The translations under genes and the position numbers were made by a program. From an uncultured bacterium (GTDB lineage: Bacteria > Bacteroidota > Bacteroidia > Bacteroidales > Marinifilaceae), in contig CAJMSX010000010.1 in assembly GCA_905216195.1 (NCBI GenBank), positions 9,882 through 73,881 of the forward strand: a DNA stretch of 64,000 bases, written 5' to 3'. Under the pieces are notes generated by a model, which saw only the letters and a list, made by a program, of their open reading frames with translations, did no database searches and had not been told where the DNA came from. Shown piece after piece: positions 50,917-59,827 of this stretch (positions within the stretch are counted from its first letter, which is position 1; every line of letters starts with the position of its first letter).

Positions 50917-50947
50917 CAAATGTAAAGATTATTTTAAAATGTTACAA
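50917..50947 (-). promoter_or_regulatory. Promoter upstream of the pyrB leader
   Basis: On the leftward strand TTG (50945-50947) is followed after 20 bases by TACATTTG (50917-50924). Transcription would start near 50911 at a small hairpin (TTCTGAT/ATCAGAA), about 90 bases before the attenuator. Confidence 0.65.
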
Positions 50948-50966
50948 CATAAAAACGACTTAGTTT

Positions 50967-52169
50967 TTAACGACCCATCATTTCCGCTACTTTATCCACA
51001 ATATCCTTGGCGACCTCCCGTTTAGGCTTCAATTCAAAAGAAATACGATTTTCATTCCGGTCGATCAAAATCACTTTATTGGTATCTACTCCGAAGCCCG
51101 CCCCTTTCTCTTTTAAGCTATTCAAAACGATCAGATCCAGATTTTTCTTTTTCAATTTTCCGATGGCATGCATTTCTTCATCATCCGTTTCCAAAGCAAA
51201 GCCGACCAGCAACTGTCCCTCTTTTTTTCGTTTTCCCAACTCTCCGGCAATATCCCAGGTCGGTTGTAATTCCAAACAAAGAGGATCTTTCCCTCTTTTC
51301 AATTTACTGTCCGAAGGCATCGCAGGGGTAAAATCGGCTACGGCCGCGCAGGATACCACCACGTCACAATCCTCGGCTAAAGCCATTACCTGGGCAAACA
51401 TTTCCCCGGCCGATACCACGTCAATCCGCCGGATGGAGTCGTGCTCTACCGACAGGTGTACAGGTCCTGCGACCAATATAACTTCAGCTCCTCTTTCTGC
51501 CAATTCTTCCGCTAAAGCAAAGCCCATTTTCCCACTGGAAAAATTTCCGATAAACCGGACGGGGTCTATTTTCTCAAAAGTGGGTCCTGCTGTTACCAAT
51601 ACGCGTTTTCCGCTCATGGGCCGGGAAACGGCAAAGTAGGCGGCTAAAGCCGCTACGATTTCCTCCGGTTCCGCCATTCGGCCTTTCCCCTTTAAACCGC
51701 TGGCCAATTCTCCTTCGGCAGGCTCAATGATGGTATTCCCATACGACTGCAAGACCGTCAGATTTTTTTGCGTAGCCGGATGCCTGTACATATCCAGATC
51801 CATGGCCGGAGCGAGGAATACCGGACATTTAGCGGACAAATACGTCGTCAGCAATAAATTATCCGCTATCCCTCCCGCCATCTTCGCCAGGGTATTCGCC
51901 GTAGCGGGGGCCACAAGCAGGGCATCCGCCCAGATACCGAGATCCACATGGGAATTCCAATCTCCGTTTTCAGGATTATAAAAATCAACCAGAATCGGAT
52001 TCCGCGTCAAAGTAGCCAGCGTCAGGGGAGTAATGAATTCCTTGGCCAAAGGGGTCATCACCACTTTCACCCGGGCTCCTTCTTTCACGAGCAAACGGGC
52101 TAGCAAAGCCGCCTTATAAGCAGCAATACTTCCTGTAATTCCCAAAATAATATGTTTATCTTTTAACAT
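50967..52169 (-). CDS. coaBC: Bifunctional CoaBC (coenzyme A synthesis)
   Basis: The 400-residue protein joins phosphopantothenate to cysteine (CoaB) and decarboxylates the product (CoaC). The N-terminal flavin-binding CoaC part has GITGSIAAYKAALLARLLVKEGA, a catalytic His in SHVDLGIWAD, and LAPAMDLDMYRHPA. The CoaB part has VLVTAGPTFEKIDPVRFIGNFSSGKMG and DVVVSCAAVADF, then KRGKDPLCLELQPTWDI. It follows rpoZ by 94 bases; rpoZ follows bamD by 23. The bamD-rpoZ-coaBC order is common in Bacteroidota. Confidence 0.95.
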   Translation of the reverse strand: MLKDKHIILGITGSIAAYKAALLARLLVKEGARVKVVMTPLAKEFITPLTLATLTRNPILVDFYNPENGDWNSHVDLGIWADALLVAPATANTLAKMAGGIADNLLLTTYLSAKCPVFLAPAMDLDMYRHPATQKNLTVLQSYGNTIIEPAEGELASGLKGKGRMAEPEEIVAALAAYFAVSRPMSGKRVLVTAGPTFEKIDPVRFIGNFSSGKMGFALAEELAERGAEVILVAGPVHLSVEHDSIRRIDVVSAGEMFAQVMALAEDCDVVVSCAAVADFTPAMPSDSKLKRGKDPLCLELQPTWDIAGELGKRKKEGQLLVGFALETDDEEMHAIGKLKKKNLDLIVLNSLKEKGAGFGVDTNKVILIDRNENRISFELKPKREVAKDIVDKVAEMMGR

Positions 52170-52263
52170 GGTCTGCAGGCCTGTATGTTTTGTTTGTCTG
52201 TTTTACTAAAATACCTGAAAGCCGGCTGACTTTCAGGTATCTGATTGGTATCCCGACTAAAGA

Positions 52264-52614
52264 TTACTCCTCCCGGGCCGTCGGTTTTTCTTTTTCTGCC
52301 GCCTGATTCCTAAAGTAAATCTGGTCGTCCAAAAATTCCTGAGTGGCAATAAGCACCGGTTTGGGAATACGTTCGTAATACTTGGAAATCTCGATTTGTT
52401 CCCGATTTTCAAAAATCTCTTCCAGATTATCGGTATAAGAGGCAAATTCCTGCAACTTCCGGCTCAACTCTTCTTTCATTTCTACGGAAATCTGGTTGGC
52501 CCTTTTGGCAATAATAGCAACCGCCTCATAGATATTACCGGCTTTCGCTGAAAATACGGCGGGATTCCTCGTAATTGTATTATTCGGCGCCTTTACTTTT
52601 TTAAAATCTACCAT
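52264..52614 (-). CDS. rpoZ: RNA polymerase omega subunit (Bacteroidota type)
   Basis: A 116-residue protein with the omega-like core NIYEAVAIIAKRANQISVEMKEELSRKLQEFA near residues 27-58 (NRY-x-V-x-x-x-A-x-RA pattern). The position between bamD and coaBC supports it strongly. It helps assemble and stabilise RNA polymerase. Confidence 0.88.
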   Translation of the reverse strand: MVDFKKVKAPNNTITRNPAVFSAKAGNIYEAVAIIAKRANQISVEMKEELSRKLQEFASYTDNLEEIFENREQIEISKYYERIPKPVLIATQEFLDDQIYFRNQAAEKEKPTAREE

Positions 52615-52637
52615 AATTGATTTTATATTAAATAATT

Positions 52638-53438
52638 CTACTCTTCAAACTTGTAATTTTCCAGATAAGTATTGATATCGTCGTATTTCTTTTTGATCTC
52701 ATTGACGTATTTGCTATTCGGATACTCGTCTGCAAAATAATAATACTCTTCTTTAGCCGCATTATAACGTTCCAGCTTCTTATCCTCCACACTATTTACG
52801 GCCATTTCATATTTTGAATTAAATAAAAGATACATGATTTCTTCCCTATATTTGGAACCGGGATAATCTTTCAGGCAGTTTTGCAGACTGATGACAGCTG
52901 CTTTATAATGCTCTCTCAGATAATAATTCTTAGCACTCAGATAATCTTTATAGGCCAGCTTGTCCAGCATTTCATCTACGTATTCATTGATTTTATCCTT
53001 CCGCATGCTATTCGGATACCGGTTCAAATACAACTGAAAATCCTGAATGGCTTTCCGAGTAGGCTGCTGATCCAAACGCGCTTTAGGAGACGCCATATAA
53101 TTACAATACCCCACCATATACAGACATTCTTCAGCAAACGAACTTTCCGGATACAGGGCGATAAACTGCTTGAATAATTCGGAAGCCAGTTCGTAGTCTT
53201 TTTGATTGTAAGAACAAAAAGCCCGGTAATAAGCGATACTCTGAGCTTTACTCGTACCGGTAAATACACTCCGGATACCGTCGAAAAGATTTAAAGCTTT
53301 CTGGTAATCCCCTTTATTATAGTACTGGATCGCTTTGGAATAAATCAACTGATAATCATTACTTTTCAATAATTTCTGATACTCACCGCAAGAAGTGAAT
53401 AATAAAACGACCAGCATAAATCCCAATAATTTCTTCAT
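52638..53438 (-). CDS. bamD: Outer-membrane assembly lipoprotein BamD
   Basis: A 266-residue lipoprotein of the BAM complex (lipobox LLFTSCGEYQ, Cys near residue 16) with five TPR-like repeats: YYNKGDYQKALNLFDGI, SAKNYYLREHYKAAVISLQNCLKDYPGSKYREEIMYLL, and YYFADEYPNSKYVNEIKKKYD at the end. BamD supports folding of beta-barrel proteins such as the FadL- and DUF5723-type barrels here. The ATG at 53438 is preferred over 53468 because the -7 element at 53466-53473 overlaps the latter. Confidence 0.93.
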   Translation of the reverse strand: MKKLLGFMLVVLLFTSCGEYQKLLKSNDYQLIYSKAIQYYNKGDYQKALNLFDGIRSVFTGTSKAQSIAYYRAFCSYNQKDYELASELFKQFIALYPESSFAEECLYMVGYCNYMASPKARLDQQPTRKAIQDFQLYLNRYPNSMRKDKINEYVDEMLDKLAYKDYLSAKNYYLREHYKAAVISLQNCLKDYPGSKYREEIMYLLFNSKYEMAVNSVEDKKLERYNAAKEEYYYFADEYPNSKYVNEIKKKYDDINTYLENYKFEE

Positions 53439-53465
53439 AGGCGAAAGCGCTTTTTTTGCATCATG

Positions 53466-53495
53466 CAAAGATATATCATAAATCTCAACTCACAA
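53466..53495 (-). promoter_or_regulatory. Promoter of the bamD-rpoZ-coaBC operon
   Basis: On the leftward strand TTG (53493-53495) is followed after 19 bases by TATCTTTG (53466-53473), 27 bases upstream of the ATG at 53438. Confidence 0.65.
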
Positions 53496-53608
53496 TAAAA
53501 AGAGGTTAAAAGTTAAAAGCTAAATGTTAAAGCCTGTCATTTTCGGGAGAATATCAGAATCTCCCCCTACCTTTTCCTTCCAGACTTTCACTTTTTACTT
53601 TTTTATTA

Positions 53609-53616
53609 TACCTTTG
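53609..53616 (+). promoter_or_regulatory. Candidate -7 element for the alpha-oxoamine synthase gene
   Basis: TACCTTTG matches TAnnTTTG 45 bases upstream of the chosen GTG. It would make the 5' part of the longer open frame untranscribed. Confidence 0.5.
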
Positions 53617-53661
53617 TTCCGTGTTTTAAAGAAATATCTAAAATTCCGAAATACAACTGAA

Positions 53662-54912
53662 GTGGACATTTTTGAAAGAGTAAAAAAACAAAGAGGGAAT
53701 ATCGGCCAGTACGCCAAACAGGCACACGGCTATTTCGCTTTCCCAAAATTAGAAGGAGAAATCGGTCCCCGTATGAAATTCCGGGGCAGAGAAGTGCTCA
53801 ACTGGAGTTTGAATAATTACATCGGACTCGCCAATGATCCTGAAGTAAGAAAAGCCGATGCGGAAAATGCGGCCAAATGGGGACTGGCCTACCCGATGGG
53901 AGCCAGAATGATGAGCGGTCAAACCTCCCGTCACGAATACCTGGAGTCCCAATTAGCCGATTTTGTGAATAAGCCGGATGCTTTTTTACTTAACTTCGGA
54001 TATCAGGGCATGATTTCCATTATCGATGCGATGACCAGTCGTTTCGATTGCATTGTCTATGATGCGGAATCTCACGCCTGCATTATGGACGGGCTTCGTC
54101 TTTCTCCCGCAAAACGTTACGTTTACCTCCACAACGATATGGAGAGCCTGCGTAAACAATTGGAAAGAGCGACCAAATGGGTGGAAGGAACCGGCGGAGG
54201 TATTCTCGTCATTACGGAAGGCGTGTTCGGAATGGCCGGAGACCTCGGTAAACTTGACGAAATTGCAGCCCTGAAAGATGAATTCCAATTCCGTTTTCTG
54301 GTAGACGACGCCCACGGATTCGGAACGATGGGACCTACAGGAGCCGGCACGGGAGAACATTTCGGCGTGCAGGATAAAATCGATCTTTATTTCGCTACTT
54401 TCGCCAAAGCAATGGCGGGTTTCGGAGCTTTTATCGCTACCGAAGAAGAGATCGGTATGTATTTACGTTACAACATGCGCTCCCAGACTTTTGCCAAATC
54501 CCTGACCATGCCGATGGTAGAAGGCGCCATCAAAAGACTGGAATTGTTAAAGACACAGCCTGAAAGGAGAGAAAAGATGTGGAATATCGCACATGCTCTT
54601 CAGGAAGGTTTGAAAGCCGATGGAATGAATATCGGTATCACCAACTCCATGGTAACTCCGGTTTACCTTTCCGGAAGCGTAGCGGAAGGCATGCAGGTAA
54701 CCACCGATTTGAGAGAGAATTACAATCTATTCTGTTCCATCGTCGTTTATCCGGTCATCCCCAAAGGACAATTATTACTCCGGTTGATTCCGACGGCTAC
54801 CCATACTTTAGAAGATGTGAAATACACCATCAAAGCGTTCAAAAACGTAGCTGAAAAACTGGCAAATGGAGAATACAACAAAGAAACCCTGGTAGATGCC
54901 AATAATTTATAA
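53662..54912 (+). CDS. Alpha-oxoamine synthase (PLP-dependent acyl-CoA/ACP:amino acid acyltransferase)
   Basis: The protein (about 416 residues from GTG at 53662, VDIFERVKKQRGN) belongs to the AOS group of fold-type I PLP enzymes: VLNWSLNNYIGLAN, MGARMMSGQTSRHEYLE, ILVITEGVFGMAGDLGKLDEI, VDDAHGFGTMGPTGAGTGEH and FATFAKAMAGFGAF with the PLP lysine in FAKAM. Members are serine palmitoyltransferase, glycine C-acetyltransferase, and cysteate acyltransferase for sulfonolipids. The opening and ending resemble the Bacteroidota group assigned to capnine/sulfonolipid synthesis, but this cannot be settled by reading. No ATG exists before residue 47 of the longer frame, hence the GTG start. Confidence 0.8.
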   Translation: MDIFERVKKQRGNIGQYAKQAHGYFAFPKLEGEIGPRMKFRGREVLNWSLNNYIGLANDPEVRKADAENAAKWGLAYPMGARMMSGQTSRHEYLESQLADFVNKPDAFLLNFGYQGMISIIDAMTSRFDCIVYDAESHACIMDGLRLSPAKRYVYLHNDMESLRKQLERATKWVEGTGGGILVITEGVFGMAGDLGKLDEIAALKDEFQFRFLVDDAHGFGTMGPTGAGTGEHFGVQDKIDLYFATFAKAMAGFGAFIATEEEIGMYLRYNMRSQTFAKSLTMPMVEGAIKRLELLKTQPERREKMWNIAHALQEGLKADGMNIGITNSMVTPVYLSGSVAEGMQVTTDLRENYNLFCSIVVYPVIPKGQLLLRLIPTATHTLEDVKYTIKAFKNVAEKLANGEYNKETLVDANNL

Positions 54913-54938
54913 TTCATTCACCGGATTAGGATAGTACC

Positions 54939-54973
54939 AACAGACTGTATCTGCTACAGTCTGTTGTTTTTTT
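54939..54973 (+). terminator. Terminator after the AOS gene
   Basis: Arms AACAGACTGTA/TACAGTCTGTT pair over 11 positions around a 5-base loop, followed by T7 after one G. Confidence 0.85.
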
Positions 54974-54995
54974 AATTCATCTGCTTATATCGGCC

Positions 54996-56987
54996 ATGCG
55001 ATTTTTGATTTTATTTCTGCTTGTATCGGTTATACACTTGACGAGAGCCGATAATACATACCGGAAAGACAGTCTTTTACACCTGCTGTCACAAACTCAG
55101 GATTCCCCCGGGAAAATAAAAGTATACCGGAATTTAGCCGACCTTTGTTTTGAAACTCCGGAAGAAAACGTTTTTCTGAAAAAAATGTATGCGGAAGCCC
55201 TGAAGATCAATGACCTGGACAACCAATTGTCTGCTTTACAGGATCTCGTTCAGGCCAGTATAAAAAATTATCAGCTGGACTCGGCTTTTCATTATATGAA
55301 TCTGGTCCAAAAAAGCGGGGACTCTGAAATGGTTACCGATGTGTATACCTATCTCCAAATCCGTTTTCTGGAACGGGAGATACTCGACAAAAATTCCCAG
55401 GGCATGATCGAAAAAGAGCTTCATGCGTCCCCCAACAATGAGCCGGATTACCTTTATGCCCGCATCAAACAAAATTTCGTTACCGGTTGTTACCTGGCTG
55501 CCCAGGAAAAAGGGGAAGAAGCTCAACCCTTTCTGGAAGAAGCAACCACCCTTTCTGCCCGTCTACCTTTCAAAAACGGTTACAAATACCGCACGCTTTG
55601 TCAATGGAATCTCGCACATGTTTACCGATTTAACGGAAAAGGAAAAGAAGCTGTCGAATTGATAAAACAAGCCATTGCCTTACTCCAAACCTATTACGAT
55701 ACCTTTTACAAAAACGAACGCCCTTTCTTCAATATAAATACCCGCATTATTCAGAACTATTCTTTTATTCTGTCCAGCCTAGATGTATTATCGCCGGAAG
55801 AAGCCGACGATTATCTGGAACAAATCCAGCAATACAGCCGGTTTTCCGATAATCCCTGGGATAAATACAATGGGTTTCTGGCAACCAACAATTATTATCT
55901 TTACAGGAAAAACTATGAAAAGGCCTTGCAGACCAATGATAGCCTCATTAAATACGCCCGTTTGGTCGTACCGTACAACCTGGAAGGACTCTACGGGATA
56001 AGCTCGCAAATCTGCGAAGCCATGGGAAACGCCCTACAGGCCTTACACTATCTGAAGCTTTCCTACCGGCTGAAAGATTCTTTGAATACGCAGAAAACTC
56101 AGGAAAAATTCAATGAATTACAGGTAAAATATAACCTCGACAAACTGGCCTACGAAAAAACCCAGTTGGAAATCGCGAATAAACGCATTCTTCTTTTTTG
56201 TTTTGCAGGATTGTTTTTTCTGGTATCCGGCATATGCTTTTACCTATTTTACAACCTGCGGAAGGAAAGACAGATGAAAAACAAGCTTCATCTGTTGAAG
56301 GAGCGATCCGAGGAAAGCGAAAAAATGAAGACCGCCTTCATCAACTCCATGTGCCATGAAATCCGTACACCTTTGAATGCCATTCTCGGTTTTTCGGACC
56401 TTTTACTGGACGACGAAGTCGATTTGGAAGCGAGAAAAACCTTTCCCGGTCTGATCCGGCAAAACGGAATTCTGCTGACCTCTCTGATCCAGGATGTGCT
56501 GGAAGTCTCCAACCTCGACGTATCGGAAGAAAAACTTCCCTGTGAACCGACCGACCTCACCGCCATCTGCCGGCAGGAGATCGATAGGATCAAAGAACTC
56601 GGCAAACCTAGCATACAATACACATTAGATATTCCTGAGGAAAAAGTAATTATCTCAACCCATGCGAAATACCTCTCCCGGGTAATCGAACACCTGTTGT
56701 CCAATGCAAACAAATTTACCCAAAAAGGAAGCATTATACTGAGTTTTCGCATCAGCCCGAAAGGACAAACACTTTTTTTAAGCGTTACCGACACGGGATG
56801 CGGCATACCCCCGGAAAAATACGAACTGGTATTTCAGCGTTTTTCAAAGCTGGATACTTTCACCCAGGGCAACGGCCTGGGGCTCTATCTTTGCCGACTG
56901 ATAGTCAAACGCTTAAATGGGGAAATACAAATAGACCCCACCTATACGGGAGGTACCCGCTTTTTGATCCGTATGCCTTTAAAATAA
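54996..56987 (+). CDS. TPR-containing membrane sensor histidine kinase
   Basis: A 663-residue protein with a signal peptide (VSVIHLTRA). A helical TPR-type periplasmic region (about residues 25-390) is followed by a transmembrane helix (near 398-420), a coiled linker, HisKA with phosphorylatable His454 in MCHEIRTPLNAI, and HATPase_c with HLLSNANKFT, DTGCGIPPEKY and GNGLGLYLCRL. The periplasmic TPR sensor is common in Bacteroidota. No response regulator lies beside it, so its partner is elsewhere. It starts 23 bases after the preceding terminator. Confidence 0.92.
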   Translation: MRFLILFLLVSVIHLTRADNTYRKDSLLHLLSQTQDSPGKIKVYRNLADLCFETPEENVFLKKMYAEALKINDLDNQLSALQDLVQASIKNYQLDSAFHYMNLVQKSGDSEMVTDVYTYLQIRFLEREILDKNSQGMIEKELHASPNNEPDYLYARIKQNFVTGCYLAAQEKGEEAQPFLEEATTLSARLPFKNGYKYRTLCQWNLAHVYRFNGKGKEAVELIKQAIALLQTYYDTFYKNERPFFNINTRIIQNYSFILSSLDVLSPEEADDYLEQIQQYSRFSDNPWDKYNGFLATNNYYLYRKNYEKALQTNDSLIKYARLVVPYNLEGLYGISSQICEAMGNALQALHYLKLSYRLKDSLNTQKTQEKFNELQVKYNLDKLAYEKTQLEIANKRILLFCFAGLFFLVSGICFYLFYNLRKERQMKNKLHLLKERSEESEKMKTAFINSMCHEIRTPLNAILGFSDLLLDDEVDLEARKTFPGLIRQNGILLTSLIQDVLEVSNLDVSEEKLPCEPTDLTAICRQEIDRIKELGKPSIQYTLDIPEEKVIISTHAKYLSRVIEHLLSNANKFTQKGSIILSFRISPKGQTLFLSVTDTGCGIPPEKYELVFQRFSKLDTFTQGNGLGLYLCRLIVKRLNGEIQIDPTYTGGTRFLIRMPLK

Positions 56988-57028
56988 TCCTGTTCCGAGA
57001 GTATGCAAGCCCCTCCCCAATCACCTCC

Positions 57029-57043
57029 CCGGCTTAAAGCCGG
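57029..57043. repeat. GC-rich palindrome downstream of the kinase
   Basis: CCGGCT and AGCCGG arms around TAA, within CACCTCCCC-flanked GC-rich DNA between two convergent genes. It resembles the stronger palindrome at 16362-16390 (CCCCGCTTAAGGCGGGG). It may be a terminator or a member of an interspersed palindromic repeat family. Confidence 0.35.
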
Positions 57044-57140
57044 AGGGATATTTGTCCGCTCAGGGCGGCTCATTCGTTTCCGACCGAATCTTCGCTTCGA
57101 GAGCCCCTTCCCCGAGTGCTGCAGTTCCGGATCACCTCCC

Positions 57141-58916
57141 CTACAATTTATTCAGAGCCTCCCTAGCCCGGTTTACCATATCTGCAGCAGGAATCGTGGA
57201 AAGTTTTTCTATCTCAAAATCTTTCAGGATATCCTCCAGCAATTTAAGCCGGTAGGTATTCTTTTCTTGCTGAAATTTTTCTTTCAATAGGCGGACTTTC
57301 TCATAATCCTGTATTCCTTCTATCAGCCTTTCCATCCGAATAGAAGAGCGTCCTCCCGGATATACCAAATAACAATCGCCACCTCCGAATGCCCGGAAAC
57401 GGGAATCGGTCAGGGGATCTTTCGTCCAACTGTTATAAGCCCAACGTAAATAACCGTCAAAATGTTTGGCGGCGGCATACCAACCCAACCAGGCAGCTTC
57501 TGCAGGGGAAGAAAAAGTATAGGTATTGGGATACGATTCGGTACAACAGGTGTAATAGGTGCTCACTTTGCCTTCGGCTTTCCTCTCTTTTCCGACATTT
57601 TCAGGAAAGAATTGGCCGGAAGCGACACTGTAGTCAAAAATATCTCCCTCCAACTCGTCGTGATAATTGCCCGCGAGAGCGATCTTATAAGCGGGATCAG
57701 CCTCCCGGATCAAACGAATAGCAATCTGCATGGATTGCAAGGGCCGCTCATCCATGGCGATCGCCGTTATTCCAAACCATCCTTTTTCTTTCAAATGCCG
57801 GGCAAAATCTTCCAGGAACGGCTGCCAATAAGCCGTATATTCCGGAGAGCCCACTTCCGCCTGCACCGCTTTCAGCGAATTGGACGCCTGGTCGAAATAC
57901 TGAAAAGAAAGACTCCAGGGGATCATGGTGTAGCAGTTGATTTGCCTATCGATCCCTAAGCTCATCATAAACTCTACCCATTTGTCAAAAACGGCATAAT
58001 CATACTGCCAACCCCCATTCAATTTTTTTATTCGCAGAATCATGGATTCGAAATAATCTTCGGTTTGTCCGCCCCAGGGCTTATGCATGATGCTGGCGGT
58101 TATCGTCTTCTGTCCGGCTTCCGCCAATAATTTCATGACAGGCCGCATGGCTTCGAAATGCGCCTCACTCCACAGAGGAACCTTATAGTAACGGGCTACG
58201 GCAAAAGGATTTTGCCATAAATCCAAACGATAACTCCAAGCCTCCGGCGAAGGCAATTCCCGGTTCAACACCTTTAATTCTATCTGTAAGGGAGGGATTT
58301 CCGCCTTTTCACAGCTGAAGCGGAGTTTTCCCCGATACACCCCGGCGGAAATTTGCCGGGGCAGCTGTATAGTTAACCAAAGCGGACGAGTTTGACGGGC
58401 CTGGATCTTTTGCACGGCTTGGATATCGATCACATCGGCAACCAGGGAAGAATCATACACCGTTTTATCCGGCCGGTAACCACAAGTTCCCTTCTTATCC
58501 TTATTCAATTCATCCGTCATGACATACCTGACAAAACCGGCTTTTACCGCAGAAGAGGGTATACGCTGCCCGTGAGTAGCCACCAGGTCCGTTACGGAAA
58601 AACCTACTTCACCCAAATCTTCCTGGGTCCAGAGCAGGGCTTGCAGGTTGACCCGCTCTCCTTTCCAGGCATTTCCCCTCCATACCCGGCTTTCTGCATC
58701 AGGCCCCGGCAGACGCAGCAAATCATAGCGTATATCGGTCGATCCCCAGGCTGCATTTACCGGCTTTTTACAAAGTATCCAATCCGCCTCTTCCGCTCTT
58801 CTGCCATCCGTTAACTCCTGATAATCCCGGTAAAGCTCTACATTCTGAGCCATACCCTTATCCATATTCCCCCATAATCCGCAACACACCAAAATAAACG
58901 AGAATACCTTTTTCAT
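57141..58916 (-). CDS. GH123/DUF4091-like glycoside hydrolase
   Basis: About 591 residues from ATG 58916 (MKKVFSFILVCCGLWG, signal peptide). N-terminal beta domains precede a TIM-barrel with the Asp389-Glu390 pair in AIAMDERPLQ, the catalytic acid/base arrangement of GH123 N-acetyl-beta-galactosaminidases. The C-terminal DUF4091-type region has YLRWAYNSWTKDPLTDSRF and GRSSIRMERLIEGIQDYEKVRLL. It is 10 bases downstream of the M48 gene. A role in glycan foraging or own-glycan trimming is inferred. Confidence 0.8.
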   Translation of the reverse strand: MKKVFSFILVCCGLWGNMDKGMAQNVELYRDYQELTDGRRAEEADWILCKKPVNAAWGSTDIRYDLLRLPGPDAESRVWRGNAWKGERVNLQALLWTQEDLGEVGFSVTDLVATHGQRIPSSAVKAGFVRYVMTDELNKDKKGTCGYRPDKTVYDSSLVADVIDIQAVQKIQARQTRPLWLTIQLPRQISAGVYRGKLRFSCEKAEIPPLQIELKVLNRELPSPEAWSYRLDLWQNPFAVARYYKVPLWSEAHFEAMRPVMKLLAEAGQKTITASIMHKPWGGQTEDYFESMILRIKKLNGGWQYDYAVFDKWVEFMMSLGIDRQINCYTMIPWSLSFQYFDQASNSLKAVQAEVGSPEYTAYWQPFLEDFARHLKEKGWFGITAIAMDERPLQSMQIAIRLIREADPAYKIALAGNYHDELEGDIFDYSVASGQFFPENVGKERKAEGKVSTYYTCCTESYPNTYTFSSPAEAAWLGWYAAAKHFDGYLRWAYNSWTKDPLTDSRFRAFGGGDCYLVYPGGRSSIRMERLIEGIQDYEKVRLLKEKFQQEKNTYRLKLLEDILKDFEIEKLSTIPAADMVNRAREALNKL

Positions 58917-58926
58917 ATACATTGTT

Positions 58927-59736
58927 TTAGGGTCCATATTGTTTATAATATTTCAGGGCTTCCGGAATAGCCGCTTTTAAAGCAGCGATGCGATGCTCGT
59001 CCGAAGGGTGGGTTGAAGCAAACTCCGGCGGTTTTTTCCCGCCCGAAGCCTTCGCCATACGGGTCCAAAAAGCCACAGCTTCCTGAGGATCATAACCGGC
59101 AATCGCCATAAAAATCAATCCCAACCGATCCGCCTCACTTTCGTGCTTACGTGAAAAAGGCAGCAATACCCCATAATTCGACCCCAGACCGATAGCAGCT
59201 CCCCACAAAGCCCGGGTAGTTTCCGGTTTATTCTTTAAAGCGTAGGCGGCTGCAGTACTTCCTGCCTGTACCAACATTTCCTGGCTCATCCGTTCATTCC
59301 CGTGATGGGCTACCGCATGGGCAATCTCATGCCCCATGACGACCGCAATACCGGCATCGGTTTTACACACAGGTAAAATGCCTTCGTAAAACACCACTTT
59401 TCCTCCCGGCATACACCAGGCGTTCATTTCCTTACTGGCTACCAAATTGAATTCCCAATGAAATCCGGCAATCTGCGATTCCAGTCCGTGGGCTTTCATA
59501 TACGTCTCCACAGCCCGGGCGATTCGTTTCCCGACCGTCTTTACCCGTTCCGCCTCCCGGAGGTCGGCCGACAAGGGATGGGCTTTCAGAAAATCCCGGT
59601 ATGAGGTCAGACTCATTTGTACCATCTCACTTTCCGGATAAATCAACAGTTGTTTTCTTCCGGTTATAGGTACTGTAGCACATTGCAACATCAACATCAC
59701 CGCACAAATGATAAAAATGATTCTAATTTTTCTCAT
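58927..59736 (-). CDS. M48-family zinc metalloprotease lipoprotein (LoiP/BepA-like)
   Basis: A 269-residue protein with lipobox LMLQC (Cys19), then the peptidase domain with HEIAH (136-140), followed by HHGNERMS and the third ligand region SEADRLGLIFMAIAGYDP. A final THPSDEHRI is typical of the family. These proteases work in the periplasm on misfolded outer-membrane proteins. It is followed by the GH123-like gene after 10 bases. Confidence 0.92.
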   Translation of the reverse strand: MRKIRIIFIICAVMLMLQCATVPITGRKQLLIYPESEMVQMSLTSYRDFLKAHPLSADLREAERVKTVGKRIARAVETYMKAHGLESQIAGFHWEFNLVASKEMNAWCMPGGKVVFYEGILPVCKTDAGIAVVMGHEIAHAVAHHGNERMSQEMLVQAGSTAAAYALKNKPETTRALWGAAIGLGSNYGVLLPFSRKHESEADRLGLIFMAIAGYDPQEAVAFWTRMAKASGGKKPPEFASTHPSDEHRIAALKAAIPEALKYYKQYGP

Positions 59737-59772
59737 AATTTCATTTATTTTTATTCCTACCCGTCAATATCA

Positions 59773-59780
59773 CAAATTTA
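59773..59780 (-). promoter_or_regulatory. Candidate -7 element for the M48-GH123 unit
   Basis: The leftward strand reads TAAATTTG about 37 bases upstream of the ATG at 59736. Confidence 0.45.
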
Positions 59781-59800
59781 CGAATTTATATTTATAAAAA

Positions 59801-59820
59801 AAGAGGACCGAAGCCCTCTT
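59801..59820 (-). terminator. Terminator after queA
   Basis: On the leftward strand AAGAGG...CCTCTT arms around an 8-base loop are followed by T7, just past the queA stop. Confidence 0.75.
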
Positions 59821-59827
59821 TTCAATA

